This document shows, in pieces, positions 55,261 through 63,814 of a stretch of DNA of 64,000 nucleotides (the first letter of the stretch is position 1; every line of letters begins with the position of its first letter). The position numbers and the translations under genes were made by a program. The DNA is taken from assembly GCF_003149185.1 (NCBI RefSeq), contig NZ_QGDO01000004.1, positions 104,976 to 168,975 of the forward strand, written 5' to 3'. The notes under the pieces are model-generated. The model did not search any database and was not told the DNA's origin. It was given only the letters and a program-made list of their open reading frames with translations. Origin of the DNA: Sediminitomix flava. Lineage in GTDB: Bacteria; Bacteroidota; Bacteroidia; Cytophagales; Flammeovirgaceae.

Positions 55261-56496
55261 ATGGCACAAACGATATTTGATTCATTCATAGGACAACACA
55301 CTTCGCCATCGACTTTGATGAAGCGTATTTTGCAAACTGCATATACTCTTGATCTACCGATAGCACTATGGCGAATGCCCAAAGAAGAAGATCAACATTT
55401 AATCATTGACCTTTCAGGAACTCCAACAACCATAGATGGAGAACTTGAAAAGTTAGATGCTGGATTTATTCTAGCGCCTTTTTATGCAGAGGGGGAGGAA
55501 CAATTATACCTTCATGCCGATCTTCATTTCAATATCAATCAGAAAGCCCTCACAGAAGGGAATAGAAGTTTTGTGATTGGTAGTGAAGAGCATCGTATGA
55601 AAGAGGTTTTCCTTCAAAAACTTGAAGAGAACCTCAAATCAGAAGATAAAAATGAAGATGTTCCTTATCATGTAGGCTCTGAAAGTATTCATAGTCTTTC
55701 AAAAGAACAGCACCTAGCGTTAGTTGAAAAAGGAATTTCTAAGATCAAAGAAGGTGAATTCAACAAAGTGGTATTATCGCGTAGCAAGCAAACAGCATTA
55801 CCTGCTAGCTTCAACGTAATCCAGATGTTTGAGAAACTCTGCTCTTCTTATAAAAACGCTTTCGTTTCTTTTACCTCAATTCCTGAAATCGGGACTTGGA
55901 TTGGTGCTACACCAGAGACACTTTTGAGCGTAGATGCTCAACAAATTTTCAGAACCATGTCTTTGGCTGGTACACAAGCTCGTAACGGACTCAATGATAT
56001 GTCAAGAGCGATGTGGTCTCAGAAAGAGATTGAGGAGCAAGCCATGGTGAGTCGATATATCATCAATTGCTTTAAGAAAATTAGAGTAAGAGAGTATGAA
56101 GAACGAGGTCCGAAAACTGTTCCAGCAGGAAACCTTCTTCACCTTTGTTCTTATTTTGCAGTAGATACAGATGAAATCAACTTTCCAGAACTTGGAAGTG
56201 TAATGCTAAAATTACTTCATCCAACTTCTGCGATTTGTGGAATGCCTCTTAAACCTTCCCGAGAATTTATCTTGAAAGAAGAAGGATATGATCGATCATT
56301 CTACGCAGGGTTCTTAGGTCCTATAAACATGGAACAACATACACACATCTTTGTAAATCTGAGATGTGCACAGCTTTTAGCAAAGAAAGCTATCTTGTAT
56401 GCAGGAGGTGGTATCACTGCCGACTCTATTCCTGAGAAAGAGTTCCAAGAAACAGAAATCAAAATGGACACAATGTTAAAAATCATTGAATCGTAA
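55261..56496 (+). CDS. menF: Isochorismate synthase
   Basis: This 411-residue chorismate-binding family enzyme makes isochorismate, the entry step to menaquinone. The C-terminal catalytic half shows KEGEFNKVVLSRSKQTALP, TPETLLSVDAQQIFRTMSLAGTQARN, HPTSAICGMPLKPSREFI and FYAGFLGPINMEQHTHIFVNLRCAQL; the acid residues that hold magnesium are in the last helices. It forms a unit with the thioesterase gene and ends with a terminator. The other men genes are not in the window. EntC-type use for siderophores is less likely. Confidence 0.88.
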   Translation: MAQTIFDSFIGQHTSPSTLMKRILQTAYTLDLPIALWRMPKEEDQHLIIDLSGTPTTIDGELEKLDAGFILAPFYAEGEEQLYLHADLHFNINQKALTEGNRSFVIGSEEHRMKEVFLQKLEENLKSEDKNEDVPYHVGSESIHSLSKEQHLALVEKGISKIKEGEFNKVVLSRSKQTALPASFNVIQMFEKLCSSYKNAFVSFTSIPEIGTWIGATPETLLSVDAQQIFRTMSLAGTQARNGLNDMSRAMWSQKEIEEQAMVSRYIINCFKKIRVREYEERGPKTVPAGNLLHLCSYFAVDTDEINFPELGSVMLKLLHPTSAICGMPLKPSREFILKEEGYDRSFYAGFLGPINMEQHTHIFVNLRCAQLLAKKAILYAGGGITADSIPEKEFQETEIKMDTMLKIIES

Positions 56497-56509
56497 ATAA
56501 CATAAAAGG

Positions 56510-56538
56510 ATAGCTTCTTCGTCGGGAGCTATTTTTTT
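56510..56538 (+). terminator. Terminator after the isochorismate synthase gene
   Basis: ATAGCT (56510-56515) and AGCTAT (56527-56532) enclose an 11-nt loop containing TTCG, followed by a seven-T run. Confidence 0.85.
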
Positions 56539-56838
56539 ATGCCCAATGTTTTTTCATTCGTTAGCATAAAAATAATATTATAAAAACAGTAAGGAAGTCA
56601 GAAGAAATGGAAAGATTTTAAAGAGTTTGCTGTTCTAGTTACATGAAAAGCTAGAAAGCTAACAAATTTCCGACTTGAGACAAATGAGGAGATATTTAAA
56701 TATTTCTTTAATCAAAATTGGAAAAAATTAGAATCTAAGTCATTTCTTTCCAGCATTTTCTTAAATTTGCCGCCGTTAGCGCAAGCTGTTGGTAACAAAA
56801 ATATAATCAATTCTTAAAGAAAGCATACTTAAAGAGTG
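56539..56838 (+). other. 300-bp leader region of prs
   Basis: No gene is seen. TAAATTTG (56762-56769) fits the -7 consensus TAnnTTTG about 70 bp before the prs start, although no TTG lies at the right distance upstream. Confidence 0.45.
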
Positions 56839-57765
56839 ATGGCCTCAGTAAAACTCTTCTCCGCAACCGGAACAGAATATTTAGCCGAAAAAATCGCGCA
56901 TGCCTATGGCAAGCCGCTTGGCAAAGTAACAAAACAAACTTTCAGTGACGGGGAAATCTCTGTACACTTCAACGAATCAGTTAGGGGATGTGACGTATTC
57001 TTGATTCAGTCTACTTGTCCTCCTGCTGAAAACTTGATGGAACTCTTGTTGATGATTGATGCCGCAAAAAGAGCATCTGCTTCAACAATCACGGTAATCA
57101 TGCCATATTACGGTTACGCTCGACAAGACCGTAAGGACAAACCAAGAGTCGCTATTGGGGCAAAATTGGTAGCAGATATGCTACGTACTGCAGGAGCTAC
57201 TCGTGTAGTTACTTGTGAGCTTCACGCTGACCAGATCCAAGGATTCTTCGACATTCCTGTAGTTCACCTACAATGTTCACCGATCTTTGTACCATACATC
57301 GAGAGCTTGAACTTGGACAACTTGATCTTTGCTGCGCCAGACGTAGGGGGTAGTAAAAGAGCAAGAGCTTACGCGAAGTATTTCAAATCAGACATCGTGA
57401 TCTGTGACAAATACCGTGAAAGAGCAAATGAAGTTGCTTCTATGCAAGTAATTGGTGATGTAGAAGGTAAAGACGTTATCCTTGTAGATGACCTTATTGA
57501 TACTGCAGGTACTATGTGTAGTGCAGCAGACATCATCATGAAAAAAGGTGCTAAGAGTGTAAGAGCAATCTGTGTACACCCAGTACTTTCAGGACCTGCA
57601 TACGAAAGAATTGAAAACTCTGTATTGACAGAAATGGTAGTAGCTGATACACTACCTGTAAAAGACGTTACAGATAAGATTAATGTATTGACAGTGGCTG
57701 AATTGTTTGCAAAAGCAATCCGTAAGATTCAAGATCACGAATCTATCAGCTCATTGTTTATTTAG
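56839..57765 (+). CDS. prs: Ribose-phosphate pyrophosphokinase
   Basis: The ATG at 56839 gives 308 residues; the GTG just before it is also in frame. This enzyme makes PRPP for nucleotide, histidine and tryptophan synthesis. Marks: FSDGEISVHFNESVRGCDVFLIQS, MPYYGYARQDRKDKPR (the ATP loop), VVTCELHADQIQGFF, and the PRPP-binding DVILVDDLIDTAGTMC. Length and motifs are those of the class I enzyme. It is a single gene with its own terminator. Confidence 0.96.
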   Translation: MASVKLFSATGTEYLAEKIAHAYGKPLGKVTKQTFSDGEISVHFNESVRGCDVFLIQSTCPPAENLMELLLMIDAAKRASASTITVIMPYYGYARQDRKDKPRVAIGAKLVADMLRTAGATRVVTCELHADQIQGFFDIPVVHLQCSPIFVPYIESLNLDNLIFAAPDVGGSKRARAYAKYFKSDIVICDKYRERANEVASMQVIGDVEGKDVILVDDLIDTAGTMCSAADIIMKKGAKSVRAICVHPVLSGPAYERIENSVLTEMVVADTLPVKDVTDKINVLTVAELFAKAIRKIQDHESISSLFI

Positions 57766-57804
57766 TATAAAGCAATCACCAAAAGGTGAATGTTTGAAGA
57801 GAAG

Positions 57805-57843
57805 AAAGAGGTTGTTTTTTATAGACATACCTCTTTTTTTTAT
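57805..57843 (+). terminator. Terminator after prs
   Basis: AAAGAGGT (57805-57812) and ACCTCTTT (57829-57836) pair around a 16-nt loop, followed by a T-run. Confidence 0.85.
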
Positions 57844-58036
57844 CCATCATTTTATCGACACTCAAACTCAAATGACACTCTAGAATAACATTCTACTTTC
57901 ACTTTCTTTTCTCAACAATCAAATGGCGTTATTTATAGAAACTTTTTACCTTTCCATTTATGAGATGACAAAAATCATGACTAGCTTTAGCAAAATTCAA
58001 TAATACCATACGAGGTGTACTTTTTAGAGCGCACAG

Positions 58037-58225
58037 ATGAAAACACAACCGAATTCAACACAAAAAGCACCATTGGAAGAGGGGAAGGATTATTACATAG
58101 AAAATGGGCTGTATGTTTTTACGGCTTCCTACCACTCTAAAAGAGGCTATTGCTGTAAAAATGGATGCCGCCATTGCCCTTACGGAAAGAAACCAGAAGT
58201 AAAAAACAACACAGATAAAAGTTAG
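58037..58225 (+). CDS. DUF5522 family small cysteine-rich protein
   Basis: In this 62-residue protein, EEGKDYYIENGLYVFTASYHSKRGYCCKNGCRHCPYG is the whole conserved core, with a CC-x3-C-x2-C cluster likely to bind a metal ion. These small proteins are common in Bacteroidota and often lie near cobalamin genes, as here (cobT starts 90 bp on). Their function is unknown. Translation from the ATG at 58037 is well supported by the conserved core. Confidence 0.8.
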   Translation: MKTQPNSTQKAPLEEGKDYYIENGLYVFTASYHSKRGYCCKNGCRHCPYGKKPEVKNNTDKS

Positions 58226-58314
58226 CGATTAAGCGTGTCGGGCTAACTTTTGATACAAAAATATTCACCCTCACCAAATTGATGGGTTAAGGAACTTACA
58301 AAAACACAAGTGCT

Positions 58315-59355
58315 ATGAAGAAATTTCAGATCAAAGCAGCTCATAGAGAATTGCTTGACGCAATCGATAATAAAATCGATAATAAAACTAAGCCAATCCG
58401 TTCTTTAGGGAAACTAGAAGATATGGCACGTAAAGTAGCGATGGTTCAAAATACGCTACAGCCAGAACTTAAAAACCCACATATGTTGATTTTTGCTGCC
58501 GATCATGGTATTGCAGAAGAAGGTGTAAGTGCATACCCTTCGGAAGTAACGCAGCAAATGGTACATAATTTCTTGAATGATGGTGCTGCAATCAATGTCT
58601 TCAGTCGTCAGAACGATATGAAAATTAAGGTTGTCAACGCTGGTGTTAATCATGATTTCACTCCTAATGATAAGCTTCTTGATTATTCTGTTGGTAAAGG
58701 AACAAAAAATATGCTTTATGGAGCAGCCATGAATACCTTAGAATTTTCTGAAGCTATAGATAAGGGTGTTCGCATTATCAATGAACTTCATGAAGAAGGT
58801 TGTAATGTTGTTGGTTTTGGTGAAATGGGTATTGGCAATACTTCATCAGCAGCATTATTGATGAGTGCTCTTTGTCATTTACCAATTGAGCAATGTGTTG
58901 GTAGAGGAACAGGAGTTACAGATGGACAATTCAAGCACAAACTTCGTATTCTGAAAGCTGCGCAAAGTGCCAATCCTGTAGAAAAAGATAATCCTGTTTC
59001 GGTATTGAAAACATTTGGTGGTTTTGAGATCGTGATGATGTGTGGAGCGATGTTAAGAGCCGCTGAGCTTAAGATGTTGATATTGGTAGATGGTTTCATT
59101 TCTTCTTCAGCATTCTTAGGTGGTTTTGTTTCTTACCCATACCTAAAAGATTACGCTATTTTCACTCACCAATCAAATGAGAGTGGACATAGAAAAATGT
59201 TAGAATATATTGGTGCGCCAGCTATCTTGGACTTGAACCTTAGACTAGGTGAAGGTACAGGTGCGGCTTTGATGTACCCAATTTTAGAATCTGCAGTAAA
59301 CTTCTTCAATGAAATGGCAAGTTTTGAGTCTGCAGGTGTAAGTGATAAAATGTAA
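58315..59355 (+). CDS. cobT: Nicotinate-nucleotide-dimethylbenzimidazole phosphoribosyltransferase
   Basis: This 346-residue protein activates the lower ligand for cobalamin by transferring phosphoribose to dimethylbenzimidazole. Marks: LIFAADHGIAEEGVSAYPSEVTQQMVHNFLNDGAAI, VVGFGEMGIGNTSSAAL, and the C-terminal LRLGEGTGAALMYPILESA with the catalytic glutamate. It is followed by cobS after 3 bp, so the two form the lower-ligand end of the pathway. cobU is not seen here. Confidence 0.96.
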   Translation: MKKFQIKAAHRELLDAIDNKIDNKTKPIRSLGKLEDMARKVAMVQNTLQPELKNPHMLIFAADHGIAEEGVSAYPSEVTQQMVHNFLNDGAAINVFSRQNDMKIKVVNAGVNHDFTPNDKLLDYSVGKGTKNMLYGAAMNTLEFSEAIDKGVRIINELHEEGCNVVGFGEMGIGNTSSAALLMSALCHLPIEQCVGRGTGVTDGQFKHKLRILKAAQSANPVEKDNPVSVLKTFGGFEIVMMCGAMLRAAELKMLILVDGFISSSAFLGGFVSYPYLKDYAIFTHQSNESGHRKMLEYIGAPAILDLNLRLGEGTGAALMYPILESAVNFFNEMASFESAGVSDKM

Positions 59356-59358
59356 AAA

Positions 59359-60135
59359 ATGAACAGGGAGAAAGATATATTCTTAACTGCCCTCATGTTT
59401 TATTCTCGTATTCCGATCCCGAAGTGGACAAAGTATGAATACAAAGAAGAATACCTTAATAAAGCCACCCGATACTTTCCAATCATCGGGTGGTTTGTTG
59501 GTTTTGTAGCATGGGCAGTTTTTGTGATTACCGCTCAGTACACTTCCGAAACAGTAGGAGTTGTATTATCCATGATTTCAAGTATACTGATGACTGGAGC
59601 TTTTCATGAAGATGGTTTTGCTGATTTTTGCGATGGCTTTGGTGGTGGTTGGACAAAAGAGCGCATTCTAGAAATCATGAAGGACAGCCGAACAGGAGCT
59701 TATGGCGTAGTTGGAATTATGCTGCTGTTATTGCTTAAGTTTTCATTACTTTCTAGCATTGCTGAAATCGCAGACATCAATCTATTGTTATTATTTTTTG
59801 TTGGAGGACATGCCCTAAGCAGATGTTTCGCGGCTTCATTTGTCTATACATTGCCTTACGTTAGAGAAGATGCTCTAAGTAAAGCAAAGCCAATTAGTAA
59901 GCAACTCAAACGAAAAGATTTGTGGATTGCAGTCTTTTTCACCCTAATTCCGTTTGCTCTGATTGCTAGAATAGAACTCATAGCTTTGTTTATTCCCTTT
60001 ATCATTTTCAAACTATGGATGAGATCTTACCTCAACAAATGGATTGGTGGTTATACAGGAGATTGCTTGGGAGCAATTCAGCAAGTAGCTGAAATTGTTA
60101 CTTACTTTGGTTTTCTAGCATTACTGAAAGCCTAA
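59359..60135 (+). CDS. cobS: Adenosylcobinamide-GDP ribazoletransferase (cobalamin synthase)
   Basis: This 258-residue inner-membrane enzyme joins the activated lower ligand to the corrin ring. FFTALMFYSRIPIP-like start, the catalytic FHEDGFADFCDGFGGGW motif (about residues 75-92), RTGAYGVVGIMLLLLLKF, and the C-terminal WIGGYTGDCLGAIQQVAEI are all family marks. Five or six membrane helices are visible. It lies directly after cobT and 37 bp before the LOG-family gene. Confidence 0.95.
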   Translation: MNREKDIFLTALMFYSRIPIPKWTKYEYKEEYLNKATRYFPIIGWFVGFVAWAVFVITAQYTSETVGVVLSMISSILMTGAFHEDGFADFCDGFGGGWTKERILEIMKDSRTGAYGVVGIMLLLLLKFSLLSSIAEIADINLLLLFFVGGHALSRCFAASFVYTLPYVREDALSKAKPISKQLKRKDLWIAVFFTLIPFALIARIELIALFIPFIIFKLWMRSYLNKWIGGYTGDCLGAIQQVAEIVTYFGFLALLKA

Positions 60136-60172
60136 ATTATCATACTGATCTAAAATATAATTCAAATATAGA

Positions 60173-60718
60173 ATGAAAACAGTTGCCATTTTTTGTGGAG
60201 CAAATACAGGACTGAATCCTCAGTTTGTAGAGGATACAAAGGTTTTAGTAGAAGAATTAGTAAAGAACAATTGGCGAATTGTTTATGGTGGAGGAAATAT
60301 AGGACTTATGGGAGTAGTGGCTGACGAAGTCCTTCGTTTGGGAGGTGAAATCATTGGTGTGATTCCTGAAAATCTTGTAGTGCATGAAGTGGCTCACAGA
60401 GGAGTAGAAGAAATGCATATTGTAAAAAACATGCTAGACCGTAAAGGTTTAATTGCTCAGCTTTCAGATGCTTACATTGCTCTTCCTGGAGGTATCGGTA
60501 CACTAGATGAAATCTATGAATTTTGGGTTGCTCAGAAGCTAGGAGAGCGCTTTAAACCTTTTGGTATTTTAGATACTCACCAGTTTTACACTCCTTTCAA
60601 ACAATTATCAGAACAAATGATAGCTGAAGGTTTCCTTAAGGCAAGTGACTATGAGCGTCTTAATTTTGTAGAAGAACCTCTAAAGTTAGTCAGTCTTTTA
60701 GAAAATGCATTGCAATAA
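60173..60718 (+). CDS. LOG family protein (TIGR00730, nucleotide 5'-monophosphate phosphoribohydrolase)
   Basis: In this 181-residue protein, the Rossmann start FCGANTGLNPQFVE, WRIVYGGGNIGLMGVVADEV and the hallmark PGGIGTLDEIYE (about residues 104-115) identify the LOG/YgdH family. Members remove the base from cytokinin-like or purine monophosphates. It follows cobS closely and may be cotranscribed, but no link to cobalamin is known. Length is normal. Confidence 0.9.
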   Translation: MKTVAIFCGANTGLNPQFVEDTKVLVEELVKNNWRIVYGGGNIGLMGVVADEVLRLGGEIIGVIPENLVVHEVAHRGVEEMHIVKNMLDRKGLIAQLSDAYIALPGGIGTLDEIYEFWVAQKLGERFKPFGILDTHQFYTPFKQLSEQMIAEGFLKASDYERLNFVEEPLKLVSLLENALQ

Positions 60719-60724
60719 GAAATT

Positions 60725-60761
60725 GAATTCCTTGTTTCTGAAAAGGAGAAGCAAGGAATTC
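60725..60761. terminator. Stem-loop between convergent genes, possible terminator
   Basis: GAATTCCTTG (60725-60734) and CAAGGAATTC (60752-60761) pair perfectly around a 17-nt loop. There is no clear T-run, so the role is less certain. Confidence 0.55.
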
Positions 60762-60779
60762 TACTAATCTTATTATTAC

Positions 60780-61745
60780 TTAAAGCTCTTTATTGACAAC
60801 AACTTTTCCTTTCGTTTTTCCTCGTTCAAACCATTCTAAAGCTTCTGGAATTTGTTCAAAACGGATTTCTGTAGTGATATTCGTTGAGATTTCACCTTTA
60901 CTAATCCATTCGGCTATTTGTTCTCCAGCTTTAGCTACCTCTCGTAAACTATCTTTATCATTGGTATTATAAGTAGCAACAAGTGCTACTTCCGAAATCC
61001 CTGCTGCTTTTGTAAATGGTATAAATGGATATTTTTCAGGTATTCCTGTGATTCCCACAATACTTCCATTGAATCTCAGAATTGCCGCATATTTTTCAAT
61101 ATCCGATGCAGAAATACTATTGATAAAGTAGTCAACTCCTTTTCCTTGGGTAATCTCCATGATTTTCGTAGAGATATCTTCTTCCTTATAATTAATAATG
61201 TAATCTGCGCCTAATTCTCTTATTCTATCAAAGTCACCACTAGCTGAAGTAATAACCGTTGCGCCCCTTTGTTTTGCAAACTGAATAGCGAATCCTCCTA
61301 CGCCACCACCTCCAGCAGTTATAAAAACAGTTTGTCCACTGCGGATATTAACTTTTTCATGAATGGCTTGATAGGCTGTAATTCCTGCACAAGGAATAGT
61401 AGAAGCATCTAGATATGATACATCTGAAGGAAGAATTGTCAAGATTTCGCTATCAACAACCACAAAGTCAGCAAAAGAACCTGTCTCAAAGATATTAACC
61501 ATGGCGCAGACTCTATCTCCTAATTTAACTGAGGATACGTTATCGCCTATTTCAACTATTTCTCCAGCAACGTCAATTCCTATGGTGATAGGTCTTTTGA
61601 GGTCAAATGTTCCTTGAGTGACTTTGTAATCAACAGGGTTCAGACTGATTGCTTTTGTAGCAATCATTACTTGATTTGACTTTATGAGTGGCTTATTGAT
61701 TTCTTTTAATTTTAAGCCCTCTACTTGAAGTACATACGCTTTCAT
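60780..61745 (-). CDS. NADP-dependent zinc-free alcohol dehydrogenase (quinone oxidoreductase-like)
   Basis: In this 321-residue medium-chain dehydrogenase, the GroES-like half has VSLNPVDYKVTQG and IGIDVAGEIVEIGDNVSSVKLGDRV. The Rossmann half has TVFITAGGGGVGGFAIQFAKQRGATVITSA, the NADP-binding loop. The zinc-binding cysteines and histidine of true alcohol dehydrogenases are absent, placing it with quinone reductase and enone reductase relatives. It stands alone, with unknown substrate. Confidence 0.9.
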   Translation of the reverse strand: MKAYVLQVEGLKLKEINKPLIKSNQVMIATKAISLNPVDYKVTQGTFDLKRPITIGIDVAGEIVEIGDNVSSVKLGDRVCAMVNIFETGSFADFVVVDSEILTILPSDVSYLDASTIPCAGITAYQAIHEKVNIRSGQTVFITAGGGGVGGFAIQFAKQRGATVITSASGDFDRIRELGADYIINYKEEDISTKIMEITQGKGVDYFINSISASDIEKYAAILRFNGSIVGITGIPEKYPFIPFTKAAGISEVALVATYNTNDKDSLREVAKAGEQIAEWISKGEISTNITTEIRFEQIPEALEWFERGKTKGKVVVNKEL

Positions 61746-61830
61746 GGGTCGTTTTTATAAGTAAATATAAAATTGATAAAGCAATAATTAATAGCTCTTT
61801 CTAATTGAAATATGGATCATTGAATTCAAA

Positions 61831-61861
61831 AAAGAGAAGCCTAAACCTAGACTTCTCTTAA
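61831..61861 (-). terminator. Terminator after the lipoprotein gene
   Basis: AAGAGAAG (61832-61839) and CTTCTCTT (61852-61859) pair around a CTA-containing inner stem; a T-run follows on the minus strand. Confidence 0.85.
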
Positions 61862-61891
61862 TTACTATGATTAATTCTTTAACTCAAATGA

Positions 61892-62725
61892 TTAATCCAC
61901 TTTGATAAATTCGTGTTTAGCACGTTGAGCAAAACCTAATTTAGTTTTCCCATCTGTAAGCGTAAACTTAACCGTCTTGCTGTTTGTCACTTCTAAGCTC
62001 ACTACTTTTCCTGCAGTTTTAGAACTCATGTTTACATCTGAGTTTGTTTTTCCTTCAGGTACTACAAAAGTGTCTTTTAGTGACTTTGCTGCTGCTACAT
62101 AACCATCAGTAGTAACACCAATAAAAAATCCACTTCCGTTAAAGTCGTATGTATTTTTGAAAGGTAAATAATCCACACTTGAAATATCTTTTGTAATTTC
62201 TCCTGTCTTATTACCTACAGACTCACGGAATACTTCACCTTGATCAACCTGTACTGCTGCATATCTATTTCCAAAGAAGAAATAAACCTCAGAATCAATA
62301 TCAATTACATTAAGCCCTTCCTTTTCTGAATTGAATAGTTTGGCTTCGTTTCTCAAGAAAGCATCTACATCAAAGCTTCCTTTTCCGTAAGCTCCCCCAT
62401 TAGGGTCTACTCTTTGCCAAGTAGTGTGTTTAGAGCTAGCATAAATATATACTTCCCTAACTTTTTCATCGGCTACAACGCCTAACCAATAGTTTCCTTG
62501 ATCAGACCAGTTAGATTTTCCATTATTTAGGTTAAACTTATAGAAAGTTTTATCAGCTCCTACGGGTACATCAGCAATGCCAATTGCTCTAGCATTCGCA
62601 GATGTTGAAGCAGATACTTCTACTGAATTTGGGTTTACGATATCATCCTCTGAACAAGAAGAAATCGTCAAAGTACTTGCAGCAAAAAGGGCTGCATAAA
62701 TCAAGTGTAAACTTGTGCGTCTCAT
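61892..62725 (-). CDS. Predicted lipoprotein, unknown function
   Basis: The ATG at 62725 gives 277 residues (an in-frame ATG 33 bases upstream is possible but would extend the signal). The signal peptide ends TLTISSC, the lipobox, at about residue 23. The mature part is rich in aromatic strands (TFYKFNLNNGKSNWSDQGNYWLG, EVYIYASSKHTTWQRVDP, YFFFGNRYAAVQVD), which suggests a beta-sandwich on the cell surface. I do not recognise the family. It is the last protein gene before the tRNA-like array. Confidence 0.65.
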   Translation of the reverse strand: MRRTSLHLIYAALFAASTLTISSCSEDDIVNPNSVEVSASTSANARAIGIADVPVGADKTFYKFNLNNGKSNWSDQGNYWLGVVADEKVREVYIYASSKHTTWQRVDPNGGAYGKGSFDVDAFLRNEAKLFNSEKEGLNVIDIDSEVYFFFGNRYAAVQVDQGEVFRESVGNKTGEITKDISSVDYLPFKNTYDFNGSGFFIGVTTDGYVAAAKSLKDTFVVPEGKTNSDVNMSSKTAGKVVSLEVTNSKTVKFTLTDGKTKLGFAQRAKHEFIKVD

Positions 62726-63313
62726 AATAAATAAATTTTTACAAGATCGAGTGGTCACAATAGTAATTCATATGAACCTAAGTTATATAAGTATGTGGTG
62801 GCTACTTATCAACCTATATTTTTCCTGAACTTATACCTGTTCATTCTCTCACTTACCCAATAAGTATTTCAGAATATACTTCAATCTTCAAAACCTGATT
62901 AAAAAACAGCGTTTTCATTTCAAAACGACACTCTATCAAAGATATCCTCCCGATACCTAAACATGTAAAAAATATAAATTAAGACTGGCTATTTTTCTTA
63001 ATAAATAATGGCTACGAAAAGAAAACTATCTCTTTTAAGCCCATTTAAATTTCATATACATTTCCTCTCCTCAACCAACTCCATCATCATTTTAAAAACA
63101 ACAACAAAAATACACAATATTTAAGAATTCAATAATATAGATAGAAATAAATATCAAATACCCATCAAAATAGATACTTCATTAACACTTTAATGATTCG
63201 AAATGTAAAAATGTCAATCAAACACCTCTGATTACAATGTTGATTAACATATTTGCAAACATTCACTCAATTATTTGAATAATATCTAAAAATAAAGTTT
63301 TTTACTTGAAATA
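62726..63313. other. Gene-free AT-rich region before the tRNA-like array
   Basis: There is no credible gene in nearly 600 bp. Very AT-rich, without clear repeats. It separates the lipoprotein gene from the array promoter. Confidence 0.55.
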
Positions 63314-63345
63314 TTTGCAATAAAAATCTTAATCCATTTACTTTG
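63314..63345 (+). promoter_or_regulatory. Candidate promoter of the tRNA-like array
   Basis: TTTG (63314-63317), 20 nt, then TTACTTTG (63338-63345). This differs from the TTTG / TAnnTTTG consensus of the phylum at one base. It lies 46 nt before the first tRNA-like gene, and no protein gene intervenes. Confidence 0.5.
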
Positions 63346-63391
63346 TAACAACAAAAAGGGATAATCATTACGAAAATCTCAAAAATAATCC

Positions 63392-63531
63392 TGTGGGGTG
63401 ATGAAATTGGCAGACATACCCTCCTTTCTCGGGGGTGAAGATAAGGGATAAAACTTGCAGAGAATGAGTAGCTACTTCTCACCCTCTGATAGTCTAACCG
63501 CTTCGTGAAGGTTCGAATCCTTCCCCTACAG
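63392..63531 (+). tRNA. tRNA-like RNA, copy 1, anticodon loop UUC, giant variable arm
   Basis: This 140-nt cloverleaf has acceptor stem TGTGGGG (63392-63398) with CCCTACA (63524-63530) and G73. The D-stem is ATG/CAT with an AAATTGGCAGA loop. The anticodon stem is CCCTC/GGGGG with loop CTTTCTC, so bases 34-36 read TTC (63426-63428) and base 37 is T. The T-arm GAAGG / CCTTC has loop TTCGAAT. The region between anticodon stem and T-arm is 71 nt: GAAG / CTTC at its base, then a long second hairpin with CAGAG / CTCTG. CCA is not encoded. The leucine-type D-loop and G73 do not fit one standard identity. Confidence 0.75.
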
Positions 63532-63545
63532 CAAAATAGTTACAC

Positions 63546-63653
63546 TGTGAGGTGACGAAATTGGCAGACGTACCCTCCTCTCTCGAGGGTGGAGATAACA
63601 GTATAAAGCTTCGGCCTAACTGCTCCGTGAAGGTTCGAGTCCTTCCCTTACAG
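63546..63653 (+). tRNA. tRNA-like RNA, copy 2, anticodon loop CUC
   Basis: This 108-nt cloverleaf has acceptor TGTGAGG (63546-63552) with CCTTACA (63646-63652) and G73 at 63653. The D-stem is ACG/CGT. The anticodon stem is CCCTC/GAGGG around CTCTCTC, giving CTC at 63580-63582 with T at 37. The variable arm is 39 nt: GGAG / CTCC, a 4-nt bulge, CAG / CTG, an internal loop, and GC-TTCG-GC at its tip. T-loop TTCGAGT. No encoded CCA. Normal tRNA-Glu has a 4-5 nt variable loop, so the anticodon and body disagree. Confidence 0.78.
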
Positions 63654-63678
63654 CTATTAAAATTACAACAGGTTACAC

Positions 63679-63786
63679 TGTGAGGTGATGAAATTGGCAG
63701 ACATACCCTCCTTTCTCGAGGGTGGAGATAACAGCATAAAGCTTCGGCCTAACTGCTCCGTGAAGGTTCGAATCCTTCCCTTACAG
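63679..63786 (+). tRNA. tRNA-like RNA, copy 3, anticodon loop UUC
   Basis: This 108-nt cloverleaf is like copy 2 but of the other type: D-stem ATG/CAT, anticodon loop CTTTCTC (TTC at 63713-63715), T-loop TTCGAAT. The variable arm has the same GGAG, CAG and GC-TTCG-GC elements, with CAGCATAAA instead of CAGTATAAA. It starts 25 bp after copy 2, preceded by the shared GGTTACAC spacer end. Confidence 0.78.
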
Positions 63787-63814
63787 CTATTAAAATTACA
63801 ACAACAAGTTACAC

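Noticed and set aside
57844..58314. Possible cobalamin riboswitch upstream of the cob genes.
   Set aside because: No B12-box-like conserved block or suitable multi-stem leader could be found.
63267..63482. A 71-codon minus-strand reading frame across the start of the tRNA-like array.
   Set aside because: It overlaps copy 1 of the tRNA-like genes and has no recognisable protein features; the RNA structure explains the sequence.
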